Source: Clostridium sp. Marseille-P2415
GTDB taxonomy: Bacteria; Bacillota; Clostridia; Lachnospirales; Lachnospiraceae
Assembly (NCBI RefSeq): GCF_900155545.1
Contig: NZ_LT732526.1
Span: forward strand, 1,432,796-1,496,795
Length of the DNA stretch: 64,000 nt
Direction of reading: 5' to 3'
Positions within the stretch are counted from its first letter, which is position 1, and each line of letters opens with the position of its first letter. A program made the position numbers and the translations under genes. Of the stretch, positions 49,668 to 58,594 are shown in pieces. The notes under the pieces were generated by a model, which saw nothing but the letters and a program-made list of their open reading frames with translations, was not told where the DNA came from and made no database searches.

Positions 49668-50324
49668 TCATAAGAAGGAACTGGCTTCAAGCCTTTTACC
49701 GAACTGATCATAAAAATCCTGGTCCGCATCATAAGGAGTAAGAAAAAACTGCTTTAAAACATACATACTGGCATCTCTCGCAAACGTCTGATCCTCTCTT
49801 TCCTCTATCCGCTTCTCTAACCGCTTCAAAAAGCAGTGCCAGTCAAATATGAATTTCTCATAACGCTTCCCGTCAGGCATGTCGATCCATTTGCGTACCT
49901 TGACCTTCGTCCGGTTCTCCATCCGGCACTCATGGATCTGCAGGAAATAATGAAATCCCTGTTCTTCATACACCCGTCCCAAAGGAAACAGGCGGCAGAT
50001 GCCCGGCCGGAAGCCATGGATCCGGCAGCGTCCCTGTTGATCCAGGAAACCGCACCGTTCCTCTTGCCCTCCCATTTTAAGATTCGGGAGAACGATGCCA
50101 TCCACTACATTTAATTCAAGCTTATGGGCGAGAAGCGTTTCCAGTGTGCAATGAAGGTTTTCAGCCAGCCGGAAGCAGTCAAGCGGATCTAAGACGACCG
50201 ACTGCCCCATCCCCTGACAACAGGCCGAACACCCTTTGCAATCACCGCAATCCGCCTTGACCATATCGTTTAAGCCGTATAATTTTCCATCCGAAATCTC
50301 TTTTAAATCGATTTCCCGTTTCAT
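49668..50324 (-). CDS. YkgJ-family cysteine-cluster protein
   Basis: A 218-aa protein with the metal-binding pattern CGDCKGCSACC...C in the first 40 residues and a second set (RCGFLDQQGRCRIHGFRPGICRLFPLG). The family is thought to bind zinc or iron; its reaction is unknown. The start at 50324 follows GAGGAAAG; the longer frame lacks a ribosome site. It ends 54 bases before pyrF on the same strand with no terminator between, so it may be transcribed with the pyrimidine genes. Confidence 0.88.
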   Translation of the reverse strand: MKREIDLKEISDGKLYGLNDMVKADCGDCKGCSACCQGMGQSVVLDPLDCFRLAENLHCTLETLLAHKLELNVVDGIVLPNLKMGGQEERCGFLDQQGRCRIHGFRPGICRLFPLGRVYEEQGFHYFLQIHECRMENRTKVKVRKWIDMPDGKRYEKFIFDWHCFLKRLEKRIEEREDQTFARDASMYVLKQFFLTPYDADQDFYDQFGKRLEASSFL

Positions 50325-50403
50325 GAATTGTCTTTCCTCGCTTTTTCTTTTTAGCAAACATGGATATTCTACCATTTCCTGTCCCCACAATCAACGGCAG
50401 ATT

Positions 50404-50475
50404 ATATTAAAACTGGTTGTTCCAAAAGAAGCGCCAAAACAGGTTGAGGAGAATCACTACATTACCATTGAATAA
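50404..50475 (+). other. possible C-terminal gene remnant before a terminator
   Basis: A plus-strand frame ends with LKLVVPKEAPKQVEENHYIT and is followed 20 bases later by a good terminator. No start or upstream homology remains. It may be the stub of a deleted gene; the terminator is also used by the opposite-strand nitroreductase gene. Confidence 0.25.
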
Positions 50476-50493
50476 CAGGATACAGTCAAAGAA

Positions 50494-50527
50494 GAGAAGG
50501 CCCTGCGTCAGGAGCCTTCTCTTTTTT
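50494..50527. terminator. bidirectional intrinsic terminator
   Basis: GAGAAGGC and GCCTTCTC pair around a 12-base loop, followed by T6 on the plus strand and TTCTTT on the minus. It ends the nitroreductase gene. Confidence 0.8.
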
Positions 50528-50557
50528 GCCGGTATCAATCAATTTTCCGGTTTTCCA

Positions 50558-51331
50558 TTACCATTTATACTCTTTTAAATATGCGGTAGCCACATAAGTT
50601 CCACTTTTATAGGGCTTCTTCTCCATAGCCTCTTCTACTTCCAGCCTGATATTCATCCACATCTCTTCTGCTGCAATGGTTAAATGTGAGAGCATGATCC
50701 CAACGCTCAGCTCCCGTAATGTCAAAAGAGAAGGGGACGGCAGGAACTCCCGGCAGGAAAAGATATAGATTTTATCATGATAAACAATAAAACGCCATGG
50801 CTGGGTGTTCATGACGGATGGTGCAAGCCGGACCGCCTTTAAAATATTCTTCATGGACTCCCCGGCTTCTTCCTTAAACACGCAAAGCTCCTTTAAAGGA
50901 AGCCTCTTTGCCGTCGCCGGATCCCGGTAAAGCAGGGTCTTCGGATAACCGAAGGCAACTGCGATCACCTGCTTCATCCCCGCAGGGCCGGACCCCGGCA
51001 CCCTTGTATTCCCCAGATAGCAGGTGCCAAGTCCTTTTCCTGTCATGTATAAAAGGACAGGCTCCAGAATATACCCCGCATTTGTCAGGTAGCTGTCCTT
51101 CTCCTCCGAATAAAATACCAGATAATAAGGCGCCTCCACTTTCCATAACCCCTTAACCGGAAGATGCTCATCCAGATTTTCTCTTATCTCCATCCTGATC
51201 TGAATGTCTGCATGCAGCCTTGACACACATTTCCCGAAATAAAGGATGTCCTTTAAAAGCTGTTCCGGGACCTGTTCTTTCTTAAATTTCCTGATGGATC
51301 TTCTTTTAAATATCATCTGATACAGATTCAT
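50558..51331 (-). CDS. nitroreductase-family protein
   Basis: A 257-aa FMN protein. It starts MNLYQMIFKRRSIRKF, the FMN-phosphate-binding pattern, at an ATG preceded by GGGGAG. A second nitroreductase signature (LKAVRLAPSVMNTQPWRF) lies near residue 175, and the last part is the usual dimer region. The domain order suggests a fused or rearranged nitroreductase of the type sometimes called TM1586-like. Substrate unknown. It lies 28 bases after pepF in the same direction. Confidence 0.88.
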   Translation of the reverse strand: MNLYQMIFKRRSIRKFKKEQVPEQLLKDILYFGKCVSRLHADIQIRMEIRENLDEHLPVKGLWKVEAPYYLVFYSEEKDSYLTNAGYILEPVLLYMTGKGLGTCYLGNTRVPGSGPAGMKQVIAVAFGYPKTLLYRDPATAKRLPLKELCVFKEEAGESMKNILKAVRLAPSVMNTQPWRFIVYHDKIYIFSCREFLPSPSLLTLRELSVGIMLSHLTIAAEEMWMNIRLEVEEAMEKKPYKSGTYVATAYLKEYKW

Positions 51332-51359
51332 ACCTGCTCCCCTCTTCTCTATCTGACAA

Positions 51360-53150
51360 TCAGGTTTCAATGAGCCCGCTCATTTCTTCCAAAAGCCCGG
51401 CAAACACCAGAAGCGCGTCCTTAACCGGCTCTGCTGCCTGCATATCAACGCCGCACAGCTTCAGAAGGTCTATTGGGGGCATGGAATTTCCGCCGCTTAA
51501 GAATTTATAATAACCCTTGACTGCCTTTTCATCTCCCTTAAGAATTTTACTGCTGATAGCAACCGCAGCCGAAAACCCCGTGGCATACTGGTACACGTAA
51601 AACGGCGTATAAAAATGCGGTATCCTGGACCATTCATAATCAATCTCCGGATCAACGGCCACTTCCGGACCAAAGTATTCTTCATTCAGCCTGTGGTATA
51701 TCCTGCACAAAAGCTCCGCAGTCAGTACTTCGCCTTCTCCTTCCCGGCGGTGGGTTTCTGCTTCAAACTCCGCAAACATGGCCTGCCGGTACAACGTCCC
51801 CCGGAAACTGTCCATAAAATGATTCACCAGATAGGCCCGCTCCTTCTTATCCTCCGTAGTATCTAACAAATGCCTGATCAGCAGCGCTTCGTTGCAGGTA
51901 GAAGCTACCTCCGCCACAAATATTTTATAGCCGGCATCTACATAGGTCTGGCTTTTATCCGAAAACCAGCTGTGAAGGGCATGCCCCATCTCATGGGCCA
52001 GGGTAAAAACACTGTCCAGAGTCCCATTGAAATTTAACAGCACATAAGGATGGATCCCGTAAACTCCCCAGGAATAAGCCCCGCTGCGCTTTCCTTCATT
52101 CTCATAAACATCAATCCACCGGTTCTCAAAGCCTTCCTTTAATAAAGCCAGATATTCCTCTCCCAATGGCTTAAGGCCCTCAAGCACCATGCGCTTCGCT
52201 TCTTCAAACGTGATTTTGCGTTCTTCCCTGGAAACCATGGGCACATAAAGATCATACATGTGCAGTTCTTCTACCCCAAGAGCTCTTTTCCTGATCGACA
52301 TATATTTATGAAGATAGGGAAGCCCTTCATGAACCGCTTTTATAAGATTGTCGTATACCTCTTCGGGTATCTCATTCTCCGCAAGGGAATGAGCCCTGGC
52401 AGAAGGATAATTCCTTGCCCCGGCGTAAAAAGCCGCCTGCTTTACATTGGATGCAAACGTTGCCGCCAGGGTGTTGCCAAATTGTTTATAAACGCTGTAC
52501 AGGGCTTGAAAGGCGGACTTGCGCACTCCCCTGTCCTGCTTCTCCATAAGAGCAACGTAATTTCCATGGGTAATCCGGACCGGATCATTTTTTTCATCCA
52601 GGATCTCCGGAAATTTCACATCCGCATTGTTAAACATATTAAAAATATCGGAAGAGCCGGATGTGGCTTCCATGGATTTCGCCAGCAGAGCTTCCATGGA
52701 GGCGGACAGGGTGTGGGCTTTCTTTTTTAAAATGATCTCAAAGGTTCTGTCATAGCGTTTCAGTTTTGCAACATTCTTCCGGTATTGAGAAAGAGTCTCC
52801 TCAGGAATGTCCAAAATTTCCGGAATCAGAAAAGACGACATCCCGGCCGCCTGATAGGAAAGGGCTCTGGCCCTGGAAGAAAATCCCTGATATCTGGCAT
52901 TGCCCGTATCCTCATCGGATTTCTCTTTCCCATATACAAATAATGTTTCAATCTTTAAGGACACTTCCTCATCAAATTTCAGACAGGAAAAAAGCATCTC
53001 GCCCGAATCTGCCAGATGTCCCTCATACTTTTTATAACCTGACAGCGAGCTTTCCGTTTCATGGAATAAATCCTCCCATGCCTGTTCAGACGGCAGAATA
53101 TCCGCCAGGTTCCAGGTATCGCAAACCGGTATTTCTTCTCTCTTTTTCAA
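51360..53150 (-). CDS. oligoendopeptidase F (M3B family)
   Basis: A 596-aa zinc peptidase that cleaves oligopeptides of roughly 7-17 residues in the cytoplasm. The zinc motif HEMGHALHSWF has its third ligand downstream in EVASTCNEALL. The first 15 codons of the longest frame were dropped because GGAGGG lies six bases before a TTG at 53150 that gives a protein starting KKREEIPVCDTWNL, where PepF homology begins. It appears first in a two-gene unit with the nitroreductase gene. Confidence 0.94.
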   Translation of the reverse strand: MKKREEIPVCDTWNLADILPSEQAWEDLFHETESSLSGYKKYEGHLADSGEMLFSCLKFDEEVSLKIETLFVYGKEKSDEDTGNARYQGFSSRARALSYQAAGMSSFLIPEILDIPEETLSQYRKNVAKLKRYDRTFEIILKKKAHTLSASMEALLAKSMEATSGSSDIFNMFNNADVKFPEILDEKNDPVRITHGNYVALMEKQDRGVRKSAFQALYSVYKQFGNTLAATFASNVKQAAFYAGARNYPSARAHSLAENEIPEEVYDNLIKAVHEGLPYLHKYMSIRKRALGVEELHMYDLYVPMVSREERKITFEEAKRMVLEGLKPLGEEYLALLKEGFENRWIDVYENEGKRSGAYSWGVYGIHPYVLLNFNGTLDSVFTLAHEMGHALHSWFSDKSQTYVDAGYKIFVAEVASTCNEALLIRHLLDTTEDKKERAYLVNHFMDSFRGTLYRQAMFAEFEAETHRREGEGEVLTAELLCRIYHRLNEEYFGPEVAVDPEIDYEWSRIPHFYTPFYVYQYATGFSAAVAISSKILKGDEKAVKGYYKFLSGGNSMPPIDLLKLCGVDMQAAEPVKDALLVFAGLLEEMSGLIET

Positions 53151-53290
53151 ATAGATCCCTCCAACTGCTTCACTTGTGTTTATTCTATCACCCATATATC
53201 AAAGAAACAACCATCAATATGGAAAATATTTGATTGAAATTTTACTTTTTCTTGTATTATACTATACGAAAACGAATCAGGAGTCCTGTC

Positions 53291-54058
53291 ATGAATATTA
53301 TCCGAATGAAAAACCCAGGTGAATTACAAAAAAACAACTTATTGCTTTTGCAGGAGACCTGTCAGAAGCATGACCGCCTCTCTCTTACATTTCCCATGGA
53401 GGAAGACTGCGTCTATTATTTATTATACGACGAAGACAGCCTCTTATCCGCTCTTTGCGCTTTTTTTAATGAAAATGGAGACTGCGAATGCTGCGCCTTT
53501 ACACGTCCGGAAAAAAGGAGGCTCGGGTATTTCACTCTGCTCTTAAATGAATTTCTAAAAGAGGCTGATGACTGCGATTTGATATTTCCAATTGATGAAT
53601 CCTGCCCGGATACAGTCCGCACCCTGGAAGCCATGGGAACATTCTTTTGGTACAGCGAACACATCATGGAGCTTGCTTCCACTGCCATTTTGGAAACAAA
53701 ACCGTTAAAAAGAAACTCTCTCTGTGATGAGCTTACGGTATCGGCGGCCTCTGGCCCGGTTACAGGCCCCACCCAATACATGTTTTTTATGAATGACAGT
53801 CCCATAGGCAGCTGTTATCTGGATTCCAGGGAACAGGCGGCTTATTTCTATGGGTTTGAAATTGCGGAAAATTTGCGCGGCAAGGGACTTGGAAATGCAT
53901 GTTTTTCTCTGTTTTTAGAAACATTATTTTCACAGCCGGCCGAAAAAAAGCCAAAAAAACTGTTTCTCCAGGTATCCGGCCAAAACAAACCGGCCATGGC
54001 CATATACCAAAAGGCAGGTTTTAAAATTACGGAAAGCCTGTCCTACTATGTATATTAA
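53291..54058 (+). CDS. GNAT acetyltransferase with degenerate N-terminal domain
   Basis: A 255-aa protein started at the ATG after AGGAGTCC. The C-terminal half is a full GNAT domain with the acetyl-CoA motif ENLRGKGLGNACFSLFL and the terminal QVSGQNKPAMAIYQKAGFKITES. The N-terminal half keeps GNAT topology (TRPEKRRLGYFTLLLNEFL) but is less conserved, so it looks like a tandem-GNAT protein. Substrate unknown. It is convergent with the next acetyltransferase gene, two bases apart. Confidence 0.88.
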   Translation: MNIIRMKNPGELQKNNLLLLQETCQKHDRLSLTFPMEEDCVYYLLYDEDSLLSALCAFFNENGDCECCAFTRPEKRRLGYFTLLLNEFLKEADDCDLIFPIDESCPDTVRTLEAMGTFFWYSEHIMELASTAILETKPLKRNSLCDELTVSAASGPVTGPTQYMFFMNDSPIGSCYLDSREQAAYFYGFEIAENLRGKGLGNACFSLFLETLFSQPAEKKPKKLFLQVSGQNKPAMAIYQKAGFKITESLSYYVY

Positions 54059-54060
54059 AT

Positions 54061-54702
54061 TTATCGCATTTCCCTCACCATGCAGTACTGTTTTAAATGA
54101 AAATGTTTCTCCACAATACCAAAAATCCGGAAGCCAAAGTGCTGATAAAACGCTACGTTCTTATCATTGTGTGTTTCCAGGGAGATCATAAGCCCATTTT
54201 TATCCGCATAATCAATGGCCTCATTTAACAGGACTGCAGATATTCCATGATGCTGCATACTGGGCCTCACAGCCAGATATATGATATGCAGCCGTTCCTC
54301 CTGATGAAGCTGGTCCGTCCATCTGGAATTTAAGTAATCCCTTCCCTGGTAAAAATTCCAGAATGTTTTTAAGGAAGGATCCTCCCTGATCAGACAGCTG
54401 TCCGTTTTTAAAAAGGCGGCCGCCTCTGTCAGATAGTAATGAAACGGATTATAAGGCTCCGATTCATCGTCCACCACAATAATGCCATGGATCTCCTGGC
54501 TGTCAGCATATATTTCACAAGTCTCAAAGAATTCCTCCATATCGCATTCAAATAACTCAGGAAGCAAACGCTTTCTGGTTTCTTCGTCAGGGATCAGCTT
54601 GCAGTAGAGCGGATCCCCGGCAAAGCATACCGTCAAGAGTTCCTTCAGTTTCTCCACATCTTCTTTTTGTACCCGATACAATCGGTCGCTTTCCATCGTC
54701 AT
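54061..54702 (-). CDS. GNAT acetyltransferase
   Basis: A 213-aa single-domain acetyltransferase. The acetyl-CoA site is LAVRPSMQHHGISAVLLNEA, with Q-H-H-G in place of the commoner Q-G-x-G, and the end motif THNDKNVAFYQHFGFRIFG is standard. The N-terminal 90 residues form an acidic family-specific part. Substrate unknown. The stop lies two bases from that of the opposite-strand acetyltransferase, with no terminator between them. Confidence 0.88.
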   Translation of the reverse strand: MTMESDRLYRVQKEDVEKLKELLTVCFAGDPLYCKLIPDEETRKRLLPELFECDMEEFFETCEIYADSQEIHGIIVVDDESEPYNPFHYYLTEAAAFLKTDSCLIREDPSLKTFWNFYQGRDYLNSRWTDQLHQEERLHIIYLAVRPSMQHHGISAVLLNEAIDYADKNGLMISLETHNDKNVAFYQHFGFRIFGIVEKHFHLKQYCMVREMR

Positions 54703-54900
54703 AAACCTCTTCTATTTCGTGTAAACTCTGTATCATTTTTTCATTGGCATTTCGTTGGTTTTATATTGTTCCACTTCTTCAATCCATTCCTGCAGTCCGT
54801 GTCTGCATCATAACCTGCTTGTAATTATCTCCTCCTTATTATATAATAATATACATAAAAATTGTACAGTACTTTAATAGAGAAAGGGCGGCAAAAAGGT

Positions 54901-55680
54901 ATGATCGATATTAAAAAGTTTATTGATTTAAAGGCATTGCAGGAAATCCAGGATCAATTTTCCGCATCTACCGGATTGGCAGCTATCATGGTAGATGCAG
55001 AGGGCAATTACATAACAAAAGGAAGCAACTTCACCGATTTCTGCATGAAATACAACCGGGGAAGTGAAGAAGGCCTCCGGCGCTGTAAAAAGTGTGATGC
55101 AGAAGGAAGCGGTACCTATTTCTGCCATGCAGGGCTCATGGACTTTTCTTCCGATATCATCATAAACGGCGAAAAAGCGGGCGCCATCATCGGCGGACAG
55201 GTTCTCCCTAATGCGCCTGAAGAAGACAAGTTCCGGGGGATTGCAAGAGAGCTTGGCGTCAGGGAAGATGCCTATGTGGACGCATTAAATAAGGTTCCGG
55301 TGCGGTCCGAGCGCATGATCCGGGCTTCCGCCCAAATGTTAGGCAACATAGTGAACCAGCTGGTGAATCTGGAATATATGAAAACAATCACTCAGAAAAG
55401 AAACGATATCCTTGACTCTGAGATCGAAAACATTCAAAATTCCTTAAGTGAAGTAACGGCCAAAACCCATGATCTTCAAAAGGTAGCTTCTATGGAAAAC
55501 ATCCTTTCCATCAACGCCTCCATCGAAGCCGCCAGAGCAGGCGAAGCAGGGGTCGGTTTTGCCGTAGTGGCCAGAGAGTTCGGGGACATATCCAAGAATT
55601 CCGGAGCCGTTTATCAAAGAATCCATGAACTGATCGGGGAGATCGGGATGTCTGTCAGGAGCTTAACGGAAGTCGGCTGA
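54901..55680 (+). CDS. soluble PocR-domain chemoreceptor-like protein
   Basis: A 259-aa cytoplasmic protein. Residues about 5-150 match a PocR ligand-binding domain: LQEIQDQFSASTGLAAIMVD, then a Cys-rich set (FCMKY, RRCKKCD, FCHAGLMDF) and IIGGQVLP. The second part is a shortened chemoreceptor hairpin with the tip [26 protein letters not shown]. No membrane helix is present. Start at 54901 follows AAAAAGGT, weak but placed. The Cys pattern suggests redox, metal or 1,2-propanediol-type sensing; PocR domains are linked to such small molecules. It is followed by a terminator. Confidence 0.9.
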   Translation: MIDIKKFIDLKALQEIQDQFSASTGLAAIMVDAEGNYITKGSNFTDFCMKYNRGSEEGLRRCKKCDAEGSGTYFCHAGLMDFSSDIIINGEKAGAIIGGQVLPNAPEEDKFRGIARELGVREDAYVDALNKVPVRSERMIRASAQMLGNIVNQLVNLEYMKTITQKRNDILDSEIENIQNSLSEVTAKTHDLQKVASMENILSINASIEAARAGEAGVGFAVVAREFGDISKNSGAVYQRIHELIGEIGMSVRSLTEVG

Positions 55681-55685
55681 AAATA

Positions 55686-55729
55686 AAAAAGTGAGGAATG
55701 CCTTTTATAAAGGTTCATCCTCACTTTTT
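55686..55729. terminator. bidirectional terminator
   Basis: GTGAGGA and TCCTCAC form the outer stem, flanked by A5 on the left and T5 on the right, so it works for both the PocR gene and the convergent yebC gene. Confidence 0.85.
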
Positions 55730-55735
55730 GATCGT

Positions 55736-56464
55736 TTATTCGTCCCAGTTATGATAAGTAGCCTGTACGTCATCATCTGCATCCAGAAGATCCAGAATCC
55801 GATTCATCTTCTTAATGGAATCTTCATCTGCCAGTTCCACCCAGGTCTGAGGTATCATGGTGACATCTGCTTCAACCATGGGAACTCCTGCTGCTTCCAA
55901 CGCTTCGCGCACCGCACTGAATTCATCCGGTCCGGTGATCACTTCAAAGCTGTCTTCCTCTTCTGAAAAATCCTCTGCTCCGGCATCCAGGGCAACCATC
56001 ATCAGCTCATCCGGATCCATATCACATTCTTCCTTGTCAATGATGATCTGTCCCTTTTTATCGAATAGAAAGGACACGCAGCCAGGAGTACCCACATTCC
56101 CGCCGCCTTTGGTAAATGCATTTCTCACATTTGCCGCTGTCCTGTTCTTATTATCTGTCAGCGTATCTACGATGATCGCAACCCCATTGGGGCCGTATCC
56201 CTCGTATGTAATCGTCTCGTAATTCACGGAGCCCGCATCGCCGGCCGCTTTTTTAATGCCCCGGTCAATGGTATCGTTGGGCATATTATTCGCCTTCGCT
56301 TTTGCGACCACATCACGAAGCTTACTGTTGTTTGCAGGGTCTGGTCCGCCTTCTTTAACCGCTACCGCCAATTCTCTGCCGATGACAGTGAAAATCTTGC
56401 CTTTCGCGGCGTCGTTTCTCTCTTTTTTGTGCTTAATATTTGCGAACTTTGAATGTCCTGACAT
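55736..56464 (-). CDS. YebC/PmpR-family protein
   Basis: A 242-aa member of the TACO1/YebC family. It begins [23 protein letters not shown] and contains the core [22 protein letters not shown] and [22 protein letters not shown]. Annotated long as transcription regulators, members are now also linked to ribosome stalling at proline stretches. A TTG four codons upstream is possible; the ATG fits the family start. Confidence 0.95.
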   Translation of the reverse strand: MSGHSKFANIKHKKERNDAAKGKIFTVIGRELAVAVKEGGPDPANNSKLRDVVAKAKANNMPNDTIDRGIKKAAGDAGSVNYETITYEGYGPNGVAIIVDTLTDNKNRTAANVRNAFTKGGGNVGTPGCVSFLFDKKGQIIIDKEECDMDPDELMMVALDAGAEDFSEEEDSFEVITGPDEFSAVREALEAAGVPMVEADVTMIPQTWVELADEDSIKKMNRILDLLDADDDVQATYHNWDE

Positions 56465-56561
56465 TGTTTCCAACACTCCTTTTCTTTCTCTATTTCGTCC
56501 TTATCATTTCTAAAAAATCAACATCTTTTCCATTTTAGCACTATTTATTTCAGATGGCAAG

Positions 56562-56624
56562 AAAAAATAACGCACAGCCCCAATTCTCCCCGTTTTCAAG
56601 CTGGGAAAGAATTGGCAGCTGTGC
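56562..56624 (-). terminator. terminator of the CNNM/CorC gene
   Basis: GCACAGC and GCTGTGC, with AATTCT/AGAATT further in, form a long stem with one internal mismatch block; TTATTTTTTC follows on the minus strand. Confidence 0.8.
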
Positions 56625-56629
56625 CGGTT

Positions 56630-58036
56630 TTACGTCTCTTCTTCCGAGGATTCTTCTTCGGCCGAACTTTTCTTTATGACCGTATCTTCCTCCTGTACCT
56701 CTTCGGGCTCTGCCTTCTGGACCCGGACGGTATGAATCATTTTATTTTCCACCTGAAGGATCTTGAAGTTGTATCCCAGAATGGACACTTCTGTCTGTTC
56801 GTCTTCCTGCGGAATCCGGTCCAGCTTGGAAATCAGCAGACCATTTATAGTATCATAGGAATCGTAATCCTCTTCTTCAAATTCAATGTTTAAGGCCTTT
56901 TCCACTTCTTCCAGGGGTGTCATGCCGTTCATCATGTAGGATCCGTCATCTGACTGGACGATGTATTCCTCATCCACATCATATTCATCCAGAATATTGC
57001 CCACGATTTCTTCCAGGATGTCCTCCATGGTTACAATACCTGCCGTCTGCCCATACTCATCCACTACGATAACCATATGGATCTTTCCGGACTGCATTTC
57101 CTTAAACAGAGTATCAATATTCCTGGTCTCCGGAATAAAATGAGCCTCTCTGAGAAGCCCGTCTATTTCCCACAGCTGGCGCCCCGCATTCCTTTTATTT
57201 TCAACGGCAATCAGGGCATCCTTCATATGAAGGATCCCGATGATATCATCAACATCTTTTTTATAAACCGGATAACGGGAATTAAATCCCTCCTTCAGTA
57301 TGAAATTCACCGCTTCCCGGAGAGTTATTTCCCCATCCAGAGCGACCAGGTTCTTTCTGTGGGTCATAATATCCCCGGCTTCTTTATCGTTCAATTCGAA
57401 GATGTTCGTAATCATCTCCGCTTCTCTGGCCTCTAAAACTCCCTGCTCATGGCCTTCGTTTACCATAGACATGATGTCCTCTTCCGTAACGTTCTCATAA
57501 TCCGATGCCATACCGATTCCCAACAGCTTTAAGACGAAGTGAGCCACCTTATTTGCCAGCCAGGTGAATGGCACAAGGGGTATCATGATAAGGGTTACTG
57601 CAGGCAGCATCCGATAGCCCCATTTCTCAGGGTTCTCTGCCGCGCAGCGTTTCGGAATAATGATTCCAAAGCTGATTAAAAGCACGACCAGTACTACCGA
57701 AACCAGCAACAGGCTGGTAAATGACATCCATTGTCTCGGGTATGTACTGCCCCGTGCCAGAATCGCCTCCAGCTCTGCCCCAAACTGCTCCAAAACAAAG
57801 GCTCCGGTTACCATTCCGATCAAGTTGGTCGTTATCTGGATGGTATTTACGAACCTGGTAGGTCTGTTAACAATATGTAACAGCTTCCGGGCCTTTTCAC
57901 TTCCTTCTTCCATCTGATGTTCCAGTTCGCTTGTATTCACGTTTTGGATTGCTGCTCCAAATCCATAGAATATTGCGTCCAACACGATAAAAGCAATAAA
58001 AATAATCACGCGTAAAAGCGGATTGCCATCGTCCAT
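56630..58036 (-). CDS. CNNM/CorC (HlyC/CorC) family membrane protein with CBS domains
   Basis: A 468-aa protein. The N-terminal CNNM domain (DUF21) has about four hydrophobic segments up to residue 190. Two CBS domains (about 215-340) follow, containing IMTHRKNLVALDG and MVIVVDEYGQTAGIVTMEDILEEIVGNILDEYD. The C-terminal CorC_HlyC domain is about 355-440, then an acidic, Glu/Ser-rich tail. Family members are magnesium exporters or transport regulators rather than haemolysins. Confidence 0.93.
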   Translation of the reverse strand: MDDGNPLLRVIIFIAFIVLDAIFYGFGAAIQNVNTSELEHQMEEGSEKARKLLHIVNRPTRFVNTIQITTNLIGMVTGAFVLEQFGAELEAILARGSTYPRQWMSFTSLLLVSVVLVVLLISFGIIIPKRCAAENPEKWGYRMLPAVTLIMIPLVPFTWLANKVAHFVLKLLGIGMASDYENVTEEDIMSMVNEGHEQGVLEAREAEMITNIFELNDKEAGDIMTHRKNLVALDGEITLREAVNFILKEGFNSRYPVYKKDVDDIIGILHMKDALIAVENKRNAGRQLWEIDGLLREAHFIPETRNIDTLFKEMQSGKIHMVIVVDEYGQTAGIVTMEDILEEIVGNILDEYDVDEEYIVQSDDGSYMMNGMTPLEEVEKALNIEFEEEDYDSYDTINGLLISKLDRIPQEDEQTEVSILGYNFKILQVENKMIHTVRVQKAEPEEVQEEDTVIKKSSAEEESSEEET

Positions 58037-58130
58037 TCCTAAAATCTACTCCTTTTGTTCATTATCTTTTGTATTTTTTCTCACAACTATTAAGAATATA
58101 TCATTTTATCAGCTTTCCGTCAATGGTGAA

Positions 58131-58478
58131 CTATGTATCCAGTTCCAGGCTCACCTTTAATGCACAGTCCACTTCTTGCTGAAGTTCCTCATCGATATGG
58201 CAGATCTTCTCCTTCAGCCTCTGCTTGTCAATCGTTCGAAGCTGCTCTAAAAGAATCACCGAATCCTTTATCATATCGCATTTTTTTGTGTCAAGCTCCA
58301 CATGGGTGGGAAGCTTTGCCTTGTTCATTCTCGAGGTAATTGCCGCACAGATTACAGTAGGGCTGTGCTTATTACCTATGTCATTCTGTATAATAAGAAC
58401 CGGACGAATCCCGCCCTGTTCAGAACCTACGACCGGTCTTAGATCGGCATAGTAAATGTCTCCACGTCTGATTATCAC
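58131..58478 (-). CDS. mazF: MazF/EndoA-family endoribonuclease toxin
   Basis: A 115-aa protein, the usual EndoA size. The start is the GTG at 58478 giving [13 protein letters not shown], with GGAG ahead; the longer frame lacks a ribosome site. Conserved parts are [18 protein letters not shown], the catalytic Arg in that stretch and the Thr in [15 protein letters not shown], and [13 protein letters not shown]. Such enzymes cut mRNA at short sequences. The gene follows alr as in Bacillus, where the antitoxin gene lies between; here no antitoxin frame is present in the 116-base gap. Confidence 0.95.
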   Translation of the reverse strand: MIIRRGDIYYADLRPVVGSEQGGIRPVLIIQNDIGNKHSPTVICAAITSRMNKAKLPTHVELDTKKCDMIKDSVILLEQLRTIDKQRLKEKICHIDEELQQEVDCALKVSLELDT

Positions 58479-58594
58479 ACTCTCACACTCCGTCAATTTA
58501 TTTAAGTCTAGTATTGACCTTTTTTGACTCGTGTATTCACTTAAGTTTTATCCGCCGCATACCTTATGATATGTTCCGGACATGGAGTTTGTTA

